DNA from: UBA6136 sp044350805
Lineage (GTDB): Bacteria > Pseudomonadota > Gammaproteobacteria > Methylococcales > Methylococcaceae
Length of the DNA: 51,270 nt
Assembly (NCBI GenBank): GCA_044350805.1
Contig: JBILGU010000018.1
Location: forward strand, 1 to 51,270
Direction of reading: 5' to 3'
Shown: positions 6,543 through 16,006 of the stretch, piece after piece
Position numbering within the stretch: the stretch's first letter is position 1
Layout of the letters: every line of letters begins with the position of its first letter
The notes under the pieces: generated by a model
Databases searched by the model: none
The model's input: the letters and a program-made list of their open reading frames with translations, nothing else
Told to the model about the DNA's origin: nothing
Made by a program: the position numbers and the translations under genes

Positions 6543-9017
6543 TTAGAAAAGGGACTCCACATCACGCGAACCCGCTGCCCCCTTTTTCTCTGAGGGGCTC
6601 TCTGTCGTTGCGGGTTGTTCCTCTCTCGAGCCTCTTGACCCCGCCATTCCCCGTTCGGATCCCGCCGAGGGCGATTCATTTCGCGACACCGGTGCCGGAG
6701 CCTGCGCTCCCTTTTTGACTTGCAGGAACTCGTATTCGGGCTCAGAGCTTCCCGATTTGGTACCGACCCTAACGCGCCGGTAGTCGGCGTTTTCATCCGG
6801 GACAGGGAACTCATGAACGGGAACGTCCTTGAGGGCGACTTCCATGTATTTGAGCCACATTGGAAGAGCGAGATCGCCACCCATCTGATTGTGGCCAAGG
6901 CTTTTATAGGCATCAAATCCAAACCATCCGACGGTGACAAGGCCCGGGACGTAGCCGTTGAACCACGCATCGTAGGATTTATTGGTGGTTCCGGTTTTGC
7001 CGGCAACATCCGGACGATTCAGCGCCAGAGCCTTTCGGGCCGTTCCGAACATGACCACATCCCTCAGCATGGAGTTCATCATGTAGTGCACCTGGGGAGT
7101 AAGCACCCGTTTGGCGGTGCCTTCTCCTGCCGGGACCTGAGGATCACAGTCTGCGCAGGCGCTAGGGGGCGTCGCCTTGTAGAGAAGTCGGCCACTATCG
7201 GTCTGGACCTCGGTGATGAAATAGGGATCAATTCGAAAGCCACCGTTGGCGAAGACCGCGTAGAGCTGAGCCATACGAAGGGGGCTGGCCGCACCGGAGC
7301 CCAATGCCAGCGGCAGATAGCGGGGCAATTCATCCGGCTCAAAGCCAATGCTGGTGGCGAGCCGAATGGCCTTGTTGATCCCGACCTTCTGAAGGAGTCT
7401 TACGGCCACCACATTGCGCGAGTAGGTCAGTGCCTGCCGAAGGGGGGTTGGGCCGTAGTAACGACGGGTTGAGTTCATCGGAGTCCAGCTACCAAAGCTG
7501 ACGGGCGCATCAACGATGACCGACGAGGGGGTCATGCCCTCCATCAGTGCCGTAGCATAGACCACGGGCTTGAAGCCCGAGCCGGGCTGGCGCTTGGACT
7601 GAATGGCGCGATTGAACTTGCTGTAGTGAAAATCATATCCCCCAGCAATCGAGATGACGGCCCCATCGTTGGCGTTCATCGAAATCAAAGCCCCCCCAAC
7701 CTCAGGAATCTGGGTCAGCTTGAGTCGGCCATCGACATCCCGGAGTCTGAGAATGTCGCCGACGGCTAGAGGCCTTGGGGCCTTGCCATCGCTGTCCTTG
7801 AGCGAGGCGTCATGCAGCCAGTGCTGCGCCCAGGAAAGCTCCTGGGAACTCAGTGTGATCTTTTTACCTTCCCCAAGGTAGACCTCGGCAGATCCCCCTT
7901 TGAGACTGGTGATCAAAGCGGGACGGGTGAGGCCAAGCTTTGGAAAGGGTGCCAATGCACGATCCAAGTCAGCAGCCTGTGCATTCTTTGGGATCTCGGC
8001 GTGCTCCTTGATGGCATGAAAGCGGCGGTGTTCATCGAATTGATGCAGGCTCTTTCGAAGGGTGTCTTCTGCAAGAAGCTGGAGATTGGAGTCGACCGTG
8101 GTCTTGACCCTGAAGCCATTGTTATAGGCCTCATCGCCAAACTGCTCGAACATTTGGTTACGAACAATTTCGGCGATGTAAGGCAGATCCAGATCCAGAA
8201 TGTGACTGTGGAGGTGCGCCGTGTTGGGCTGATCCAGGGCCACTTTCTGTTGCGCCTCATCAATGTAGTTGAGCTCCCGCATCCGATGAATCACGTAATT
8301 GCGCCGGGTCATTGCGCGGTCGGGATTCACGATTGGATTGAAGGTGGATGGTGCCTTGGGGAGACCTGCAATCATGGCGATCTCGGACAGATCGAGCGTT
8401 TCCAGGGGCTTGTTGTAATAGATCTGAGCCGCCGCTTTGATCCCATAGGCGTGATTGCCGAGATAGATCTTGTTGAGATAGAGCTCAAGGATCCGGGTTT
8501 TGGGAAGCTCAGCCTCGATCTTCATGGCGAGCATAATTTCCTTAATCTTTCGGAGGAACGTCTTTTCGTTGCTCAAGAAGAAGTTGCGTGCGACCTGCAT
8601 CGTAATCGTACTGCCGCCCTGGCGCTTTTCTCCCGTGACAACGTAAGTCAGAGAAGCACGCAGCAACCCCTGGTAATCGAATCCGGGGTGATCAAAAAAG
8701 CGGTCATCTTCCGCCGAAAGAAAAGCCTGAACCATGGGTTTTGGCACTTCATCCAATGTGACGGGATAGCGAATTTTCTCCCCAAACTCACCGATCAGAA
8801 GCCCATCACGGCTGTAGATCCGCATGGGGGACTGGTAATGGATGTCATTGAGGGCATCAAGATCGGGAAGTTGCGTCGCAAGAACGGAGTAACCCGCAAA
8901 AAGGATCAGGCCAATGGTCATGAGGCCCGCAAGGACACCCACCAGAATGTTCAGGAGGAGATGAGAAACATGTCCACCGGACTTGGGTCGGCGTCGGGTT
9001 CTTTGATGGGATGACAC
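6543..9017 (-). CDS. mrcA: Penicillin-binding protein 1A (bifunctional)
   Basis: This class A PBP polymerises glycan strands and crosslinks peptides in the periplasm. The 824 residues comprise a short cytoplasmic tail, a single membrane anchor (about 19-42), a GT51 glycosyltransferase domain with catalytic Glu103 in SAEDDRFFDH and GGSTITMQVARN, and an OB-like insert. The transpeptidase domain has SGFK (Ser at about 478), the SRN triad (about 532) and KTGT (about 673). The last about 55 residues are Ser/Pro/Glu/Arg-rich and disordered. The start is a GTG at 9017, since no in-frame ATG precedes the anchor. It lies downstream of rne on the same strand, with 276 bases between. Confidence 0.93.
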   Translation of the reverse strand: MSSHQRTRRRPKSGGHVSHLLLNILVGVLAGLMTIGLILFAGYSVLATQLPDLDALNDIHYQSPMRIYSRDGLLIGEFGEKIRYPVTLDEVPKPMVQAFLSAEDDRFFDHPGFDYQGLLRASLTYVVTGEKRQGGSTITMQVARNFFLSNEKTFLRKIKEIMLAMKIEAELPKTRILELYLNKIYLGNHAYGIKAAAQIYYNKPLETLDLSEIAMIAGLPKAPSTFNPIVNPDRAMTRRNYVIHRMRELNYIDEAQQKVALDQPNTAHLHSHILDLDLPYIAEIVRNQMFEQFGDEAYNNGFRVKTTVDSNLQLLAEDTLRKSLHQFDEHRRFHAIKEHAEIPKNAQAADLDRALAPFPKLGLTRPALITSLKGGSAEVYLGEGKKITLSSQELSWAQHWLHDASLKDSDGKAPRPLAVGDILRLRDVDGRLKLTQIPEVGGALISMNANDGAVISIAGGYDFHYSKFNRAIQSKRQPGSGFKPVVYATALMEGMTPSSVIVDAPVSFGSWTPMNSTRRYYGPTPLRQALTYSRNVVAVRLLQKVGINKAIRLATSIGFEPDELPRYLPLALGSGAASPLRMAQLYAVFANGGFRIDPYFITEVQTDSGRLLYKATPPSACADCDPQVPAGEGTAKRVLTPQVHYMMNSMLRDVVMFGTARKALALNRPDVAGKTGTTNKSYDAWFNGYVPGLVTVGWFGFDAYKSLGHNQMGGDLALPMWLKYMEVALKDVPVHEFPVPDENADYRRVRVGTKSGSSEPEYEFLQVKKGAQAPAPVSRNESPSAGSERGMAGSRGSREEQPATTESPSEKKGAAGSRDVESLF

Positions 9018-9251
9018 GGGTGATGAACGTTGTGATTACGCGGGGTGGGAGATCCGAGCGTACTGATTCAGTAAGGAGGCGATTCTGAAAGGGGATATTG
9101 GATGCGCCCCAAGATCAAAGGTACATCCGTCGACATACCTGTTTTACCTTGGGCCTGATCCAGTCTACTGCGTCCGAGCGCGATTCTAGCCTGATTCCAA
9201 CCTGGCATATAGCCACCCTCTTGGAAAGGGTAGGGCCGGAAAACTAAATCG

Positions 9252-9282
9252 GCCGGGTTAGCTAACAGGAGGCCAACCCGGC
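9252..9282 (-). terminator. Hairpin after rne
   Basis: Arms GCCGGGTT and AACCCGGC surround a 15-base loop, 12 bases past the rne stop. On the reverse strand it is followed by GATTTAGTTTTCC, moderately T-rich. The rest of 9018-9293 contains no convincing gene and must carry the mrcA promoter. Confidence 0.5.
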
Positions 9283-9293
9283 ACACGGTCGAC

Positions 9294-11984
9294 CTAGTCT
9301 TCGGTCGTGAGTTGTGGACTGGGCGGGCTATTTTGCGCGTCCGATGCGGGAGCCTTGTCGTCGGCACCGGCCTTGAGCGGCACGCGCCGGTCACGGCGGG
9401 GACGCGTCCGTCTGCGGGGGGCAGCGCTTCGGGGGGCCGAGTTGTCCTGATTCTCAGGATCATGGACCACGTTGCCATTCACATCGCCTTCCTCATGATC
9501 TTCATCATGGGCCAACACCGGCGGAGCCAAGGGGGCTGCCGTTGCGACTTTGGCGGCGGGTTCCAAGAGGGCTTCAGGTTCAATCGTTCCTGAAATGTAT
9601 GAGAATCCCGAATCAACAACGACAGGCGCTGCAATTTCGCCAATGATGGGGGTTTCTGTTTCATCAGCAGGCGTTCTCTCGCGATCAGCACGCTGGCGGG
9701 GTCCCCTACGCGAGCGGGATCTTGGGCTGCGAGCAGGGCGTTTTTCGGAGGACTCCTCGACGGCGCCTTCTTCATCGTTGCCAGCCACCAACGCTGCGGG
9801 AGCTTCTTCAAGCGCTAAGGGCGCACCAAAGTCGGGCTGGAGGGGTGCCGGCTCCGAATCATTGCCGAATTCGGCCGGAGTGGCTTCCATGCCGTTATCG
9901 ATTTGAACCGTTTCACCGTTTTGTGCACGGTTGCGACCCTCTCCGCCGCGACGTCCACGACGACGACGACTGCCGCGACGTCCCCGACGCTCGCCTTCTT
10001 CACCCTCGGCCTGAGGGGCGGTGGGTGCGGGGGCAGCCGCCTTGGTCTCCGGGAGATCCTTGATGGGGGCTACCGCTGCATCCTGAGCCGGGAGCGGTGG
10101 CCTTGGCGGGCGATTATCCCCGCGACGTCCCCGACGCTCGCCATCCTGGCGGCGGCGATCCCGGTCACGCTCATTGCGCCGACCGCCATTGCGGCCTTCC
10201 TGGGTCTCACGCGGGGCTTCGCGGCTGGTTTCAGTGATTTCGCTGGTTTCAGCTTCCCCTTCCGACTCGTCACGGGGGCCCGTAATCATGGTCAGGAAGC
10301 GCTTGATGATATTGCCGCCACCTTGCTTGCCCGAATGGCTTGGCTGCTCCTCACGAACACTGGCCTTCCGGGGGGCCGGTTGGTCGGGCAGGAATTCCTT
10401 GACGGCAGGTTCCATTCCGGTAGCCGGGAGATCGCGGCTGTAGCGGTCATTCAGGACGCTCTCAGGACGCACAATCTGGTAGCTTGAGGTCTTGTCCTCT
10501 GCTTCTTCCGTATTCGAGCGAACGCGCTGGATTTCGTAAGCCGGTGTCTCAAGATGCTTGCTCGGAATGATCATGACCGAGATGCCGTTGCGGCTTTCAA
10601 TTTCGTTGACGCTAGCGCGCTTCTCGTTGAGAAGGTAAGTGGCAGAGTCGACCGGAAGATAGGCAATGACCTTGCCTGTCTGCTTCTTGATGGCTTCTTC
10701 CTCGATCATGCGAAGGACCGAGAGGGCCAGCGATTCGACGCTACGGATGGTCCCTTGACCATGGCAGCGCGGGCAGGTCAGGAGGCTGGATTCACCCAAT
10801 GAAGGGCGCAGGCGCTGACGCGACATTTCAAGAAGGCCGAATCGTGAAATGCGGCCAAGCTGAATTCGCGCGCGGTCCATTTTGACGGCGTCGCGAAGCC
10901 TGTTTTCCACAGCACGTTGATTGCGTGACGCCATCATATCGATGAAGTCGATGACGAAGAGGCCACCCAAATCGCGCAGTCGCAATTGACGTGCAATCTC
11001 GTCCGCGGCTTCAAGGTTGGTGTTAAGCGCCGTCTCTTCGATATCGCCGCCTTTGGTGGCGCGCGCCGAGTTGATGTCGATCGCGGTCAGGGCTTCGGAG
11101 TGATCGATGACGATCGCGCCACCCGAGGGCAGCGGGACTTCGCGCGCATAGGCGAGCTCGATTTGGCTCTCGATCTGATAGCGATTGAAGAGCGGGACAT
11201 TGTCCTGGTAGAGCCGGGCCTTGTGAATGAACTGCGGCATGACCTGCTGCAGGAAGCTCTGAACGAGCTTGAAGGTTCCTGGCTGGTCGATCAGGATCTC
11301 GTCGATATCGGCACGCAGGTGATCCCTGAGCGCCCGGATAATGACATTGCTTTCCTGGAAAACCAGCAACGGGGCCGGCTTTTCCTTCGCCGAGCGATCG
11401 ATGGCCTCCCATAACTGCATCAGGTAGTTGAGATCCCACTGCAGCTCCTCGACGGACTTGCCACCCCCTGCGGTGCGGATGATCAGGCCCATGCCATCGG
11501 GAACCTGAAGTGCAGTCATGACCTCGCGCATATCGGTTCGGGTATCCCCTTCGATGCGCCTTGAAATGCCGCCCGCCCTTGGATTGTTGGGCATCAGGAC
11601 GAGATAGCTGCCGGCCAGACTGATATAGGTCGTCAGCGCAGCCCCCTTGTTGCCACGCTCCTCCTTCTCAACCTGGATCAGGATTTCCTGACCTTCGCGG
11701 AGCTTGTCCTTGATGTCACGGCGACTGACTTCCTGATCATCAGCAACGCCGACGTAGGAGGGGAGGATTTCCTTGAATGGAAGAAAGCCGTGGCGATCGG
11801 AGCCGAAATTGACGAATGCAGCCTCAAGGCTGGGTTCGACTCGGCTGATCACGCCCTTGTAAATATTGGCTTTTTTCTGTTCTCTGGAAGGAACCTCGAT
11901 GTCAAAATCGTAAAGTTTCTGTCCGTCTACCAACGCAACCCGGAGTTCTTCCGGTTGCGTGGCATTGATCAACATTCTTTTCAT
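9294..11984 (-). CDS. rne: Ribonuclease E
   Basis: RNase E is the essential endoribonuclease that initiates mRNA decay, processes rRNA and tRNA, and scaffolds the degradosome. The 896-residue protein has an S1 domain (about 38-120), the 5'-sensor region and a DNase I-like domain. The catalytic aspartates are in ALTAIDINSA (about 302) and VIDFIDMMASRNQRAVENRL (about 346), and the Zn-link is CPRCHGQG (about 404). Beyond about residue 520 it is natively disordered, rich in Arg/Glu and Pro/Ala blocks (RRGRRG, RRRRGRRGG), the usual RNA-binding and scaffold half. It is transcribed away from rluC with a long leader that suggests autoregulation. Confidence 0.96.
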   Translation of the reverse strand: MKRMLINATQPEELRVALVDGQKLYDFDIEVPSREQKKANIYKGVISRVEPSLEAAFVNFGSDRHGFLPFKEILPSYVGVADDQEVSRRDIKDKLREGQEILIQVEKEERGNKGAALTTYISLAGSYLVLMPNNPRAGGISRRIEGDTRTDMREVMTALQVPDGMGLIIRTAGGGKSVEELQWDLNYLMQLWEAIDRSAKEKPAPLLVFQESNVIIRALRDHLRADIDEILIDQPGTFKLVQSFLQQVMPQFIHKARLYQDNVPLFNRYQIESQIELAYAREVPLPSGGAIVIDHSEALTAIDINSARATKGGDIEETALNTNLEAADEIARQLRLRDLGGLFVIDFIDMMASRNQRAVENRLRDAVKMDRARIQLGRISRFGLLEMSRQRLRPSLGESSLLTCPRCHGQGTIRSVESLALSVLRMIEEEAIKKQTGKVIAYLPVDSATYLLNEKRASVNEIESRNGISVMIIPSKHLETPAYEIQRVRSNTEEAEDKTSSYQIVRPESVLNDRYSRDLPATGMEPAVKEFLPDQPAPRKASVREEQPSHSGKQGGGNIIKRFLTMITGPRDESEGEAETSEITETSREAPRETQEGRNGGRRNERDRDRRRQDGERRGRRGDNRPPRPPLPAQDAAVAPIKDLPETKAAAPAPTAPQAEGEEGERRGRRGSRRRRGRRGGEGRNRAQNGETVQIDNGMEATPAEFGNDSEPAPLQPDFGAPLALEEAPAALVAGNDEEGAVEESSEKRPARSPRSRSRRGPRQRADRERTPADETETPIIGEIAAPVVVDSGFSYISGTIEPEALLEPAAKVATAAPLAPPVLAHDEDHEEGDVNGNVVHDPENQDNSAPRSAAPRRRTRPRRDRRVPLKAGADDKAPASDAQNSPPSPQLTTED

Positions 11985-12548
11985 TTACCAGTCCATAGGC
12001 GTCCCGAGGCAGCCTGAATCCATGGCTGCGCGCCAATCTTGAGGGCTCCAGCGCCTCGAACCAGAGGTTCGGTCTGCTGAAGAGCCCAAGGGGTCGGGTA
12101 GCATCATTCGCTTTGTCACGGCGAATGGATACCCGAGTCGGCACTCGGGCCGCATGTCTTTAGCTCGTCTTGGGTCGAGCTTTCAAAACCCTGCGTTATT
12201 AAATTAAGTTGTGCCTTGAAGCCAACGTCAAGCAACCCGATGTTGAGCGTTGCTGCTGTTGGAACCCTTCAGGGACGTCACGGGATTCGAGCAGGAGGCT
12301 TGGATTTTTCCGGATTATCCCAGAGGGAGGCCAGAGACCAGTCATCCTTTTCAGAATTCGTTTGGGGGTCAGTCAGAGCCGGCAGCGTCTGGAAACCGCC
12401 CCGCGCACGGATTCCACGCATATTCTTCGTTTCGTTATGCCGGTCGCATACAAGACCCATCATGGATCTTAGACCTATCCCAACCTGCAAACTATAACCC
12501 GCTTATGGCCAATCATCAATTCGCTTGTCGGGGTGATATGATTCGGGG
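11985..12548 (-). promoter_or_regulatory. Long rne leader and divergent rne/rluC control region
   Basis: No gene is convincing in these 564 bases. On the rne-coding strand two clean hairpins lie close together: CCCGAGT/ACTCGGG at 12132-12149 (4-base loop) and AGCTCG/CGAGCT at 12162-12181 (8-base loop). They are about 150-200 bases upstream of the rne start codon. In Escherichia coli rne has a long 5' UTR whose hairpins let RNase E degrade its own mRNA; the layout here suggests the same control by analogy. The rluC promoter must also lie here. Confidence 0.5.
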
Positions 12549-13499
12549 ATGAATTCCCCACCTCCATCGCCCGCCGTTCAGTGGGTCGAGATCGACGCGG
12601 GTCACGCTGGACAGCGCGTCGACAATTTTCTCCTGACGTACCTGAAAGGTGTTCCCAAAAGCCTCATTTACCGGATTTTGCGAACCGGCGAAGTGCGCCG
12701 CAATGGCGGGCGAGTCAAGGCGCATGATCGCCTGGACGAGGGCGATCGGCTGCGGATTCCGCCCGTTCGGACCGCGGAGCGAGAGACGCCGGTGATCCCG
12801 GTCGATGCCTTGCGCCACCGGATCGAGTCGCGGATCCTTTTTGAAGATGAGGACCTGATCGTCCTGAACAAACCCTCCGGTATCGCCGTCCATGGGGGAA
12901 GTGGTCTGAGTTTCGGTGTGATTGAGGCGCTGCGGGCCATGCGGCCTGAGGCCAAGTTTCTGGAACTTGTCCACCGGCTGGATCGGGAAACCTCGGGCTG
13001 CCTGCTCTTAGCCAAAAAACGCAGCGCGCTCAAGGATCTTCATCTCCAGTTCAGGGAAGATGATGTCAATAAAGTCTATCTGGCCCTGCTTGCGGGCCAG
13101 TGGGCTCGATCCAAGCAGATGGTGGATGCGCCCCTGAAAAAGAACGTGCTCCAAAGCGGCGAGAGGGTCGTGAAGGTGGCGCGTGATGGCAAGTCAGCGA
13201 TGACCAACTTCAAAACCATCCAGAAATTTCGGGATGCCACGCTGGTTGAGGCAAGCCCGATTACAGGTCGAACCCACCAGATTCGTGTGCATGCGCTTCA
13301 TTTGGGTCACCCCTTGGCGGGGGATGAGCGCTATGGGCAAGAGGTGCAGAACCGATTTTTCAAGGACCTGGGCCTTCGTCGCCTCTTTCTTCACGCGCAA
13401 GAGGCCGGCTTTCGTCATCCGAAAAGTGGGGTGCCGATGAAAATTAAGGCCCCTCTGGACGACGAGCTGGAAAAGTTTCTTAAGGGATTACCGCAATGA
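12549..13499 (+). CDS. rluC: 23S rRNA pseudouridine synthase RluC
   Basis: RluC converts uridines of 23S rRNA (955, 2504 and 2580 in E. coli) to pseudouridine. The 316-residue protein has an N-terminal S4 RNA-binding domain (about 15-75, GQRVDNFLLTYLKGVPKS). The RluA-family catalytic core carries HRLDRETSG (catalytic Asp at about 145), and the downstream motif is TGRTHQIRVHA. It is the first gene of a forward operon and overlaps the next gene by 4 bases (ATGA). The start is the ATG just after the rne leader. RluD is the alternative, but the divergent rne neighbour favours RluC. Confidence 0.93.
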   Translation: MNSPPPSPAVQWVEIDAGHAGQRVDNFLLTYLKGVPKSLIYRILRTGEVRRNGGRVKAHDRLDEGDRLRIPPVRTAERETPVIPVDALRHRIESRILFEDEDLIVLNKPSGIAVHGGSGLSFGVIEALRAMRPEAKFLELVHRLDRETSGCLLLAKKRSALKDLHLQFREDDVNKVYLALLAGQWARSKQMVDAPLKKNVLQSGERVVKVARDGKSAMTNFKTIQKFRDATLVEASPITGRTHQIRVHALHLGHPLAGDERYGQEVQNRFFKDLGLRRLFLHAQEAGFRHPKSGVPMKIKAPLDDELEKFLKGLPQ

Positions 13500-14149
13500 G
13501 GCACGAAACCGACCTGCTCATCTTCGATTGGGACGGCACCCTCTTTGACTCGATTGACTGGATTGTGACCTGCCTTCAGCAGGCGGCCTCTCAAACCGGG
13601 CTGCGCGAGCCGAGCCTCAGGGAAGCGCGCTCTGTGATTGGTCTGAGTCTTCAGGCTGCGCTGGATGCCCTTTATCCCGGTGAGGATGACGCGAACGCCC
13701 AACGTCTCGTCGCCGAGTACCGCAAGATTTACCATACCCGGCCCCTGTCGAGCCTCGGTCTCTATCCCGGCGTACCTGAGCTTTTGGCCTCGCTGCGTCA
13801 GGCGGGGTATCAGTTGGCCGTTGCGACGGGAAAGGCGCGCTCGGGGCTGGATGCGGCGCTTGATGAAACCGGCACTCGCCATCTCTTTGATACCACTCGC
13901 TGCGCCGATGAGGCGGCATCAAAGCCCGATCCCCTCATGGTGGAGCAAATTCTCGATGAACTTCAGGTGGCCAAAACCCGCGCCATCATGATTGGGGATT
14001 CGCTCCATGATCTTCGCATGGCCCATCGGGCCGGCATTCGCGCCATTGGTGTGAGCCAGGGGGCCAATGATCATGAGGAACTCATGACCTTGTCTCCGGT
14101 CTTTTGTATAGCCGAGATTCATGAGTTGAGCCGGCACCTTCTCGCCTAA
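13496..14149 (+). CDS. HAD-family phosphatase, phosphoglycolate-phosphatase-like
   Basis: The 217-residue HAD subfamily IA hydrolase has motif I DWDGT (nucleophile Asp11, acid/base Asp13), an alpha-helical cap (about 18-85), motif II Thr in AVATGKAR, motif III Lys in SKPDP and motif IV GDSLHDL. The enzyme probably dephosphorylates a small phosphorylated metabolite such as phosphoglycolate; the substrate cannot be read from sequence. It is translationally coupled to rluC and lies 31 bases upstream of sppA. The same rluC-HAD-S49 peptidase order is common in beta- and gammaproteobacteria. Confidence 0.9.
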   Translation: MRHETDLLIFDWDGTLFDSIDWIVTCLQQAASQTGLREPSLREARSVIGLSLQAALDALYPGEDDANAQRLVAEYRKIYHTRPLSSLGLYPGVPELLASLRQAGYQLAVATGKARSGLDAALDETGTRHLFDTTRCADEAASKPDPLMVEQILDELQVAKTRAIMIGDSLHDLRMAHRAGIRAIGVSQGANDHEELMTLSPVFCIAEIHELSRHLLA

Positions 14150-14180
14150 ACCCCCTCTTTTCACCGATCAGGAGTATTTC

Positions 14181-15140
14181 GTGACCCAGTCCAGCGAATC
14201 AGAGCGCAAGGATTTCGAGCAAAAAACCCTGGAGAAAGTCCTCCTCGCAACCGTCGAAGAGCAGCGCCGGGCCAGACGCTGGGGTATTTTTTTCAAGATC
14301 GTCCTTTCGCTTTATATCGGTGGAGCGATCCTTGCGAGCCAGGATCCCTTCAAGCATGCCTTTGACAAGGACGGCGAGTCGCGGACCGCAGTCATCGATG
14401 TCGCGGGTCTCATTGCCCCAGGTCAGCCTGCCAGTGCGGACAACATTATCGAAGCCTTGCAGGATGCCAGTGAGGACAAGAAAGTGAAGGGCATCATCCT
14501 TCGGATGAACAGTCCGGGGGGAAGTCCGGTCCAGTCGGACGATGTGTTCGAGACCATCCGAAAGATCAAGAAGGAAAAACCGGCGCTTCCCATCGTCGCT
14601 GTTGTGGCTGACCTTTGTGCCTCCGGGTGCTACTACGTCGCGTCAGCCACCGACAAGATCTTTGTCAACAACGCGAGTGTCATTGGCTCGATCGGCGTGA
14701 TCATGGGAGGGTTTGGGTTTGTCGATGCGATGAATACCCTCGGGATCGAGCGGCGTGTCATGACGGCGGGTGAACACAAGGCCTTGATGGATCCTTTTGC
14801 TCCGATCGATCCTGTCGGGCGTGCCCACATGCAAAGTGTTCTTGGGGCGGTGCATCAGCAGTTCATCAATGCGGTGAAGACCGGACGTGGGGATCGTCTC
14901 AAGGAAACACCGGAGATGTTCTCGGGCCTCGTCTGGACCGGCGGGGAGGGCATTAAGCTGGGGCTTGCCGATGCTTTTGGTGACGACCGCATGGTCGCTG
15001 AAACCGTCATCGGAGCCAAAAAGCGGGTCAGCTATAACCCTGAAGAGAATGTCTTTGACCGGATGACCCGAAAGCTTGGGACTACGGCAGGCACAACGCT
15101 TGCGGATGAGTTGATGGGCCTTCATCTTTTACCGAGATAA
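14181..15140 (+). CDS. sppA: Signal peptide peptidase SppA, short S49 type
   Basis: SppA degrades cleaved signal peptides in the membrane or periplasm. The 319-residue protein has one N-terminal membrane anchor (about 36-52). Its S49 protease domain contains the Ser-Lys dyad: Ser148 in CASGCYYVAS and Lys200 in AGEHKALMDPF, 52 residues apart as the family requires. The SPGGSP loop (111-116) precedes them. It is a single-domain SppA, about half the length of the E. coli 67 kDa form. The start is a GTG with GGAG seven bases upstream. It ends directly against the next gene (TAA-ATG). Confidence 0.93.
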   Translation: MTQSSESERKDFEQKTLEKVLLATVEEQRRARRWGIFFKIVLSLYIGGAILASQDPFKHAFDKDGESRTAVIDVAGLIAPGQPASADNIIEALQDASEDKKVKGIILRMNSPGGSPVQSDDVFETIRKIKKEKPALPIVAVVADLCASGCYYVASATDKIFVNNASVIGSIGVIMGGFGFVDAMNTLGIERRVMTAGEHKALMDPFAPIDPVGRAHMQSVLGAVHQQFINAVKTGRGDRLKETPEMFSGLVWTGGEGIKLGLADAFGDDRMVAETVIGAKKRVSYNPEENVFDRMTRKLGTTAGTTLADELMGLHLLPR

Positions 15141-15761
15141 ATGCGGTCAGGGATAACCTTGAAGGTCGAAGTTTTGGAGCGAGTCGAGCGATACGAGGGA
15201 TTCTTTGGTCTTTCGACCTTTCGCTTGCGTCATACCCTCTATGGGGGCGGCTGGAGTCATGAGATCAGCCGCGAACTTTTCCACCGCGGCGCCTGCGTTG
15301 CGGTGCTTCCCTATGACCCGGTCCGGGAGGAAGTCCTCCTGATCGAACAGTTCCGTATCGGGGCCTTGGGGCAAAAAGAGCCTCCCTGGCTGACCGAAAT
15401 TGTGGCCGGTGGGATCGAGGCCGACGAAACCCCGGAAGACGTCGCCTTTCGCGAAGCAGGGGAGGAAGCCGGCCTTGCTCTTAAGACACTGCATCGGATC
15501 GGATCATTTTTCACCTCGCCCGGGGGAACGGGTGAGCGCGTCACATTGTTCATCGGGCTGGTAGAGGGTTCCCTTGAGGGCGGCTTGCACGGGCTGGCCG
15601 AAGAGGGTGAAGACATTCGAAGCTTCACACTGTCCCTGGATGAGGCGAACCAAGCCGTGGCTTCAGGGTGTGTGGACTCAATAATTCCAGCCTATGCCAT
15701 CCAGTGGCTTGCGACCCATCGGGAACTCTTTAAAGTGCCCGGAGGCATGCCTAGAATTTGA
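15141..15761 (+). CDS. nudF: ADP-ribose pyrophosphatase (Nudix hydrolase)
   Basis: NudF hydrolyses ADP-ribose to AMP and ribose 5-phosphate, clearing a reactive metabolite. The 206-residue protein has an N-terminal beta domain and a perfect Nudix box at residues 90-112 (G-x5-E-x7-REAGEEAGL). The ADPRase-type proline/glycine loop (TSPGGTGE) lies about 15 residues beyond the box. The ATG follows the sppA stop with no gap, so it is translated by coupling. It is the last gene of the rluC operon; about 245 bases without a gene follow. Confidence 0.9.
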   Translation: MRSGITLKVEVLERVERYEGFFGLSTFRLRHTLYGGGWSHEISRELFHRGACVAVLPYDPVREEVLLIEQFRIGALGQKEPPWLTEIVAGGIEADETPEDVAFREAGEEAGLALKTLHRIGSFFTSPGGTGERVTLFIGLVEGSLEGGLHGLAEEGEDIRSFTLSLDEANQAVASGCVDSIIPAYAIQWLATHRELFKVPGGMPRI

Positions 15762-16006
15762 TGCGCTAGGCGAGATAAATTAAGGGATATGACACATTGA
15801 TTTGAGTCATTTGCCCTATTTAGCCTGCAAGCGACATCGAAAGTTCTGGGTTATTGAAAGATAGGGACCGATTTTTCGAAGAGATACGGGTATCGCAGGT
15901 TCTTTTCGGGAATCTCCCCTCAGCGGCTTTCAGGGCCCCGCCCCCTTTATTGGCGGGTTAAAAAACATCACTTCATTCACTTGATGACTTGGCTCAGGGT
16001 TGAGAT
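15762..16006 (+). other. Gene-free stretch before the accessory operon
   Basis: No ORF is convincing. Near 15937-15959 a short GC hairpin (CCCGCC/GGCGGG) is followed by TTAAAAAAC and may end the rluC operon. The promoter of the accessory operon should lie after it, but no clear -10/-35 pair is visible. Confidence 0.35.

Noticed and set aside
7812..9014. Long forward ORF of 400 codons opposite mrcA
   Set aside because: It lies entirely antisense to the conserved GT51/transpeptidase frame and has no family features; a shadow of codon bias.
9903..10487. Forward ORF of 194 codons opposite the rne tail
   Set aside because: Low-complexity Thr/Ala/Gly translation of the Arg-rich disordered rne tail, with no ribosome site.
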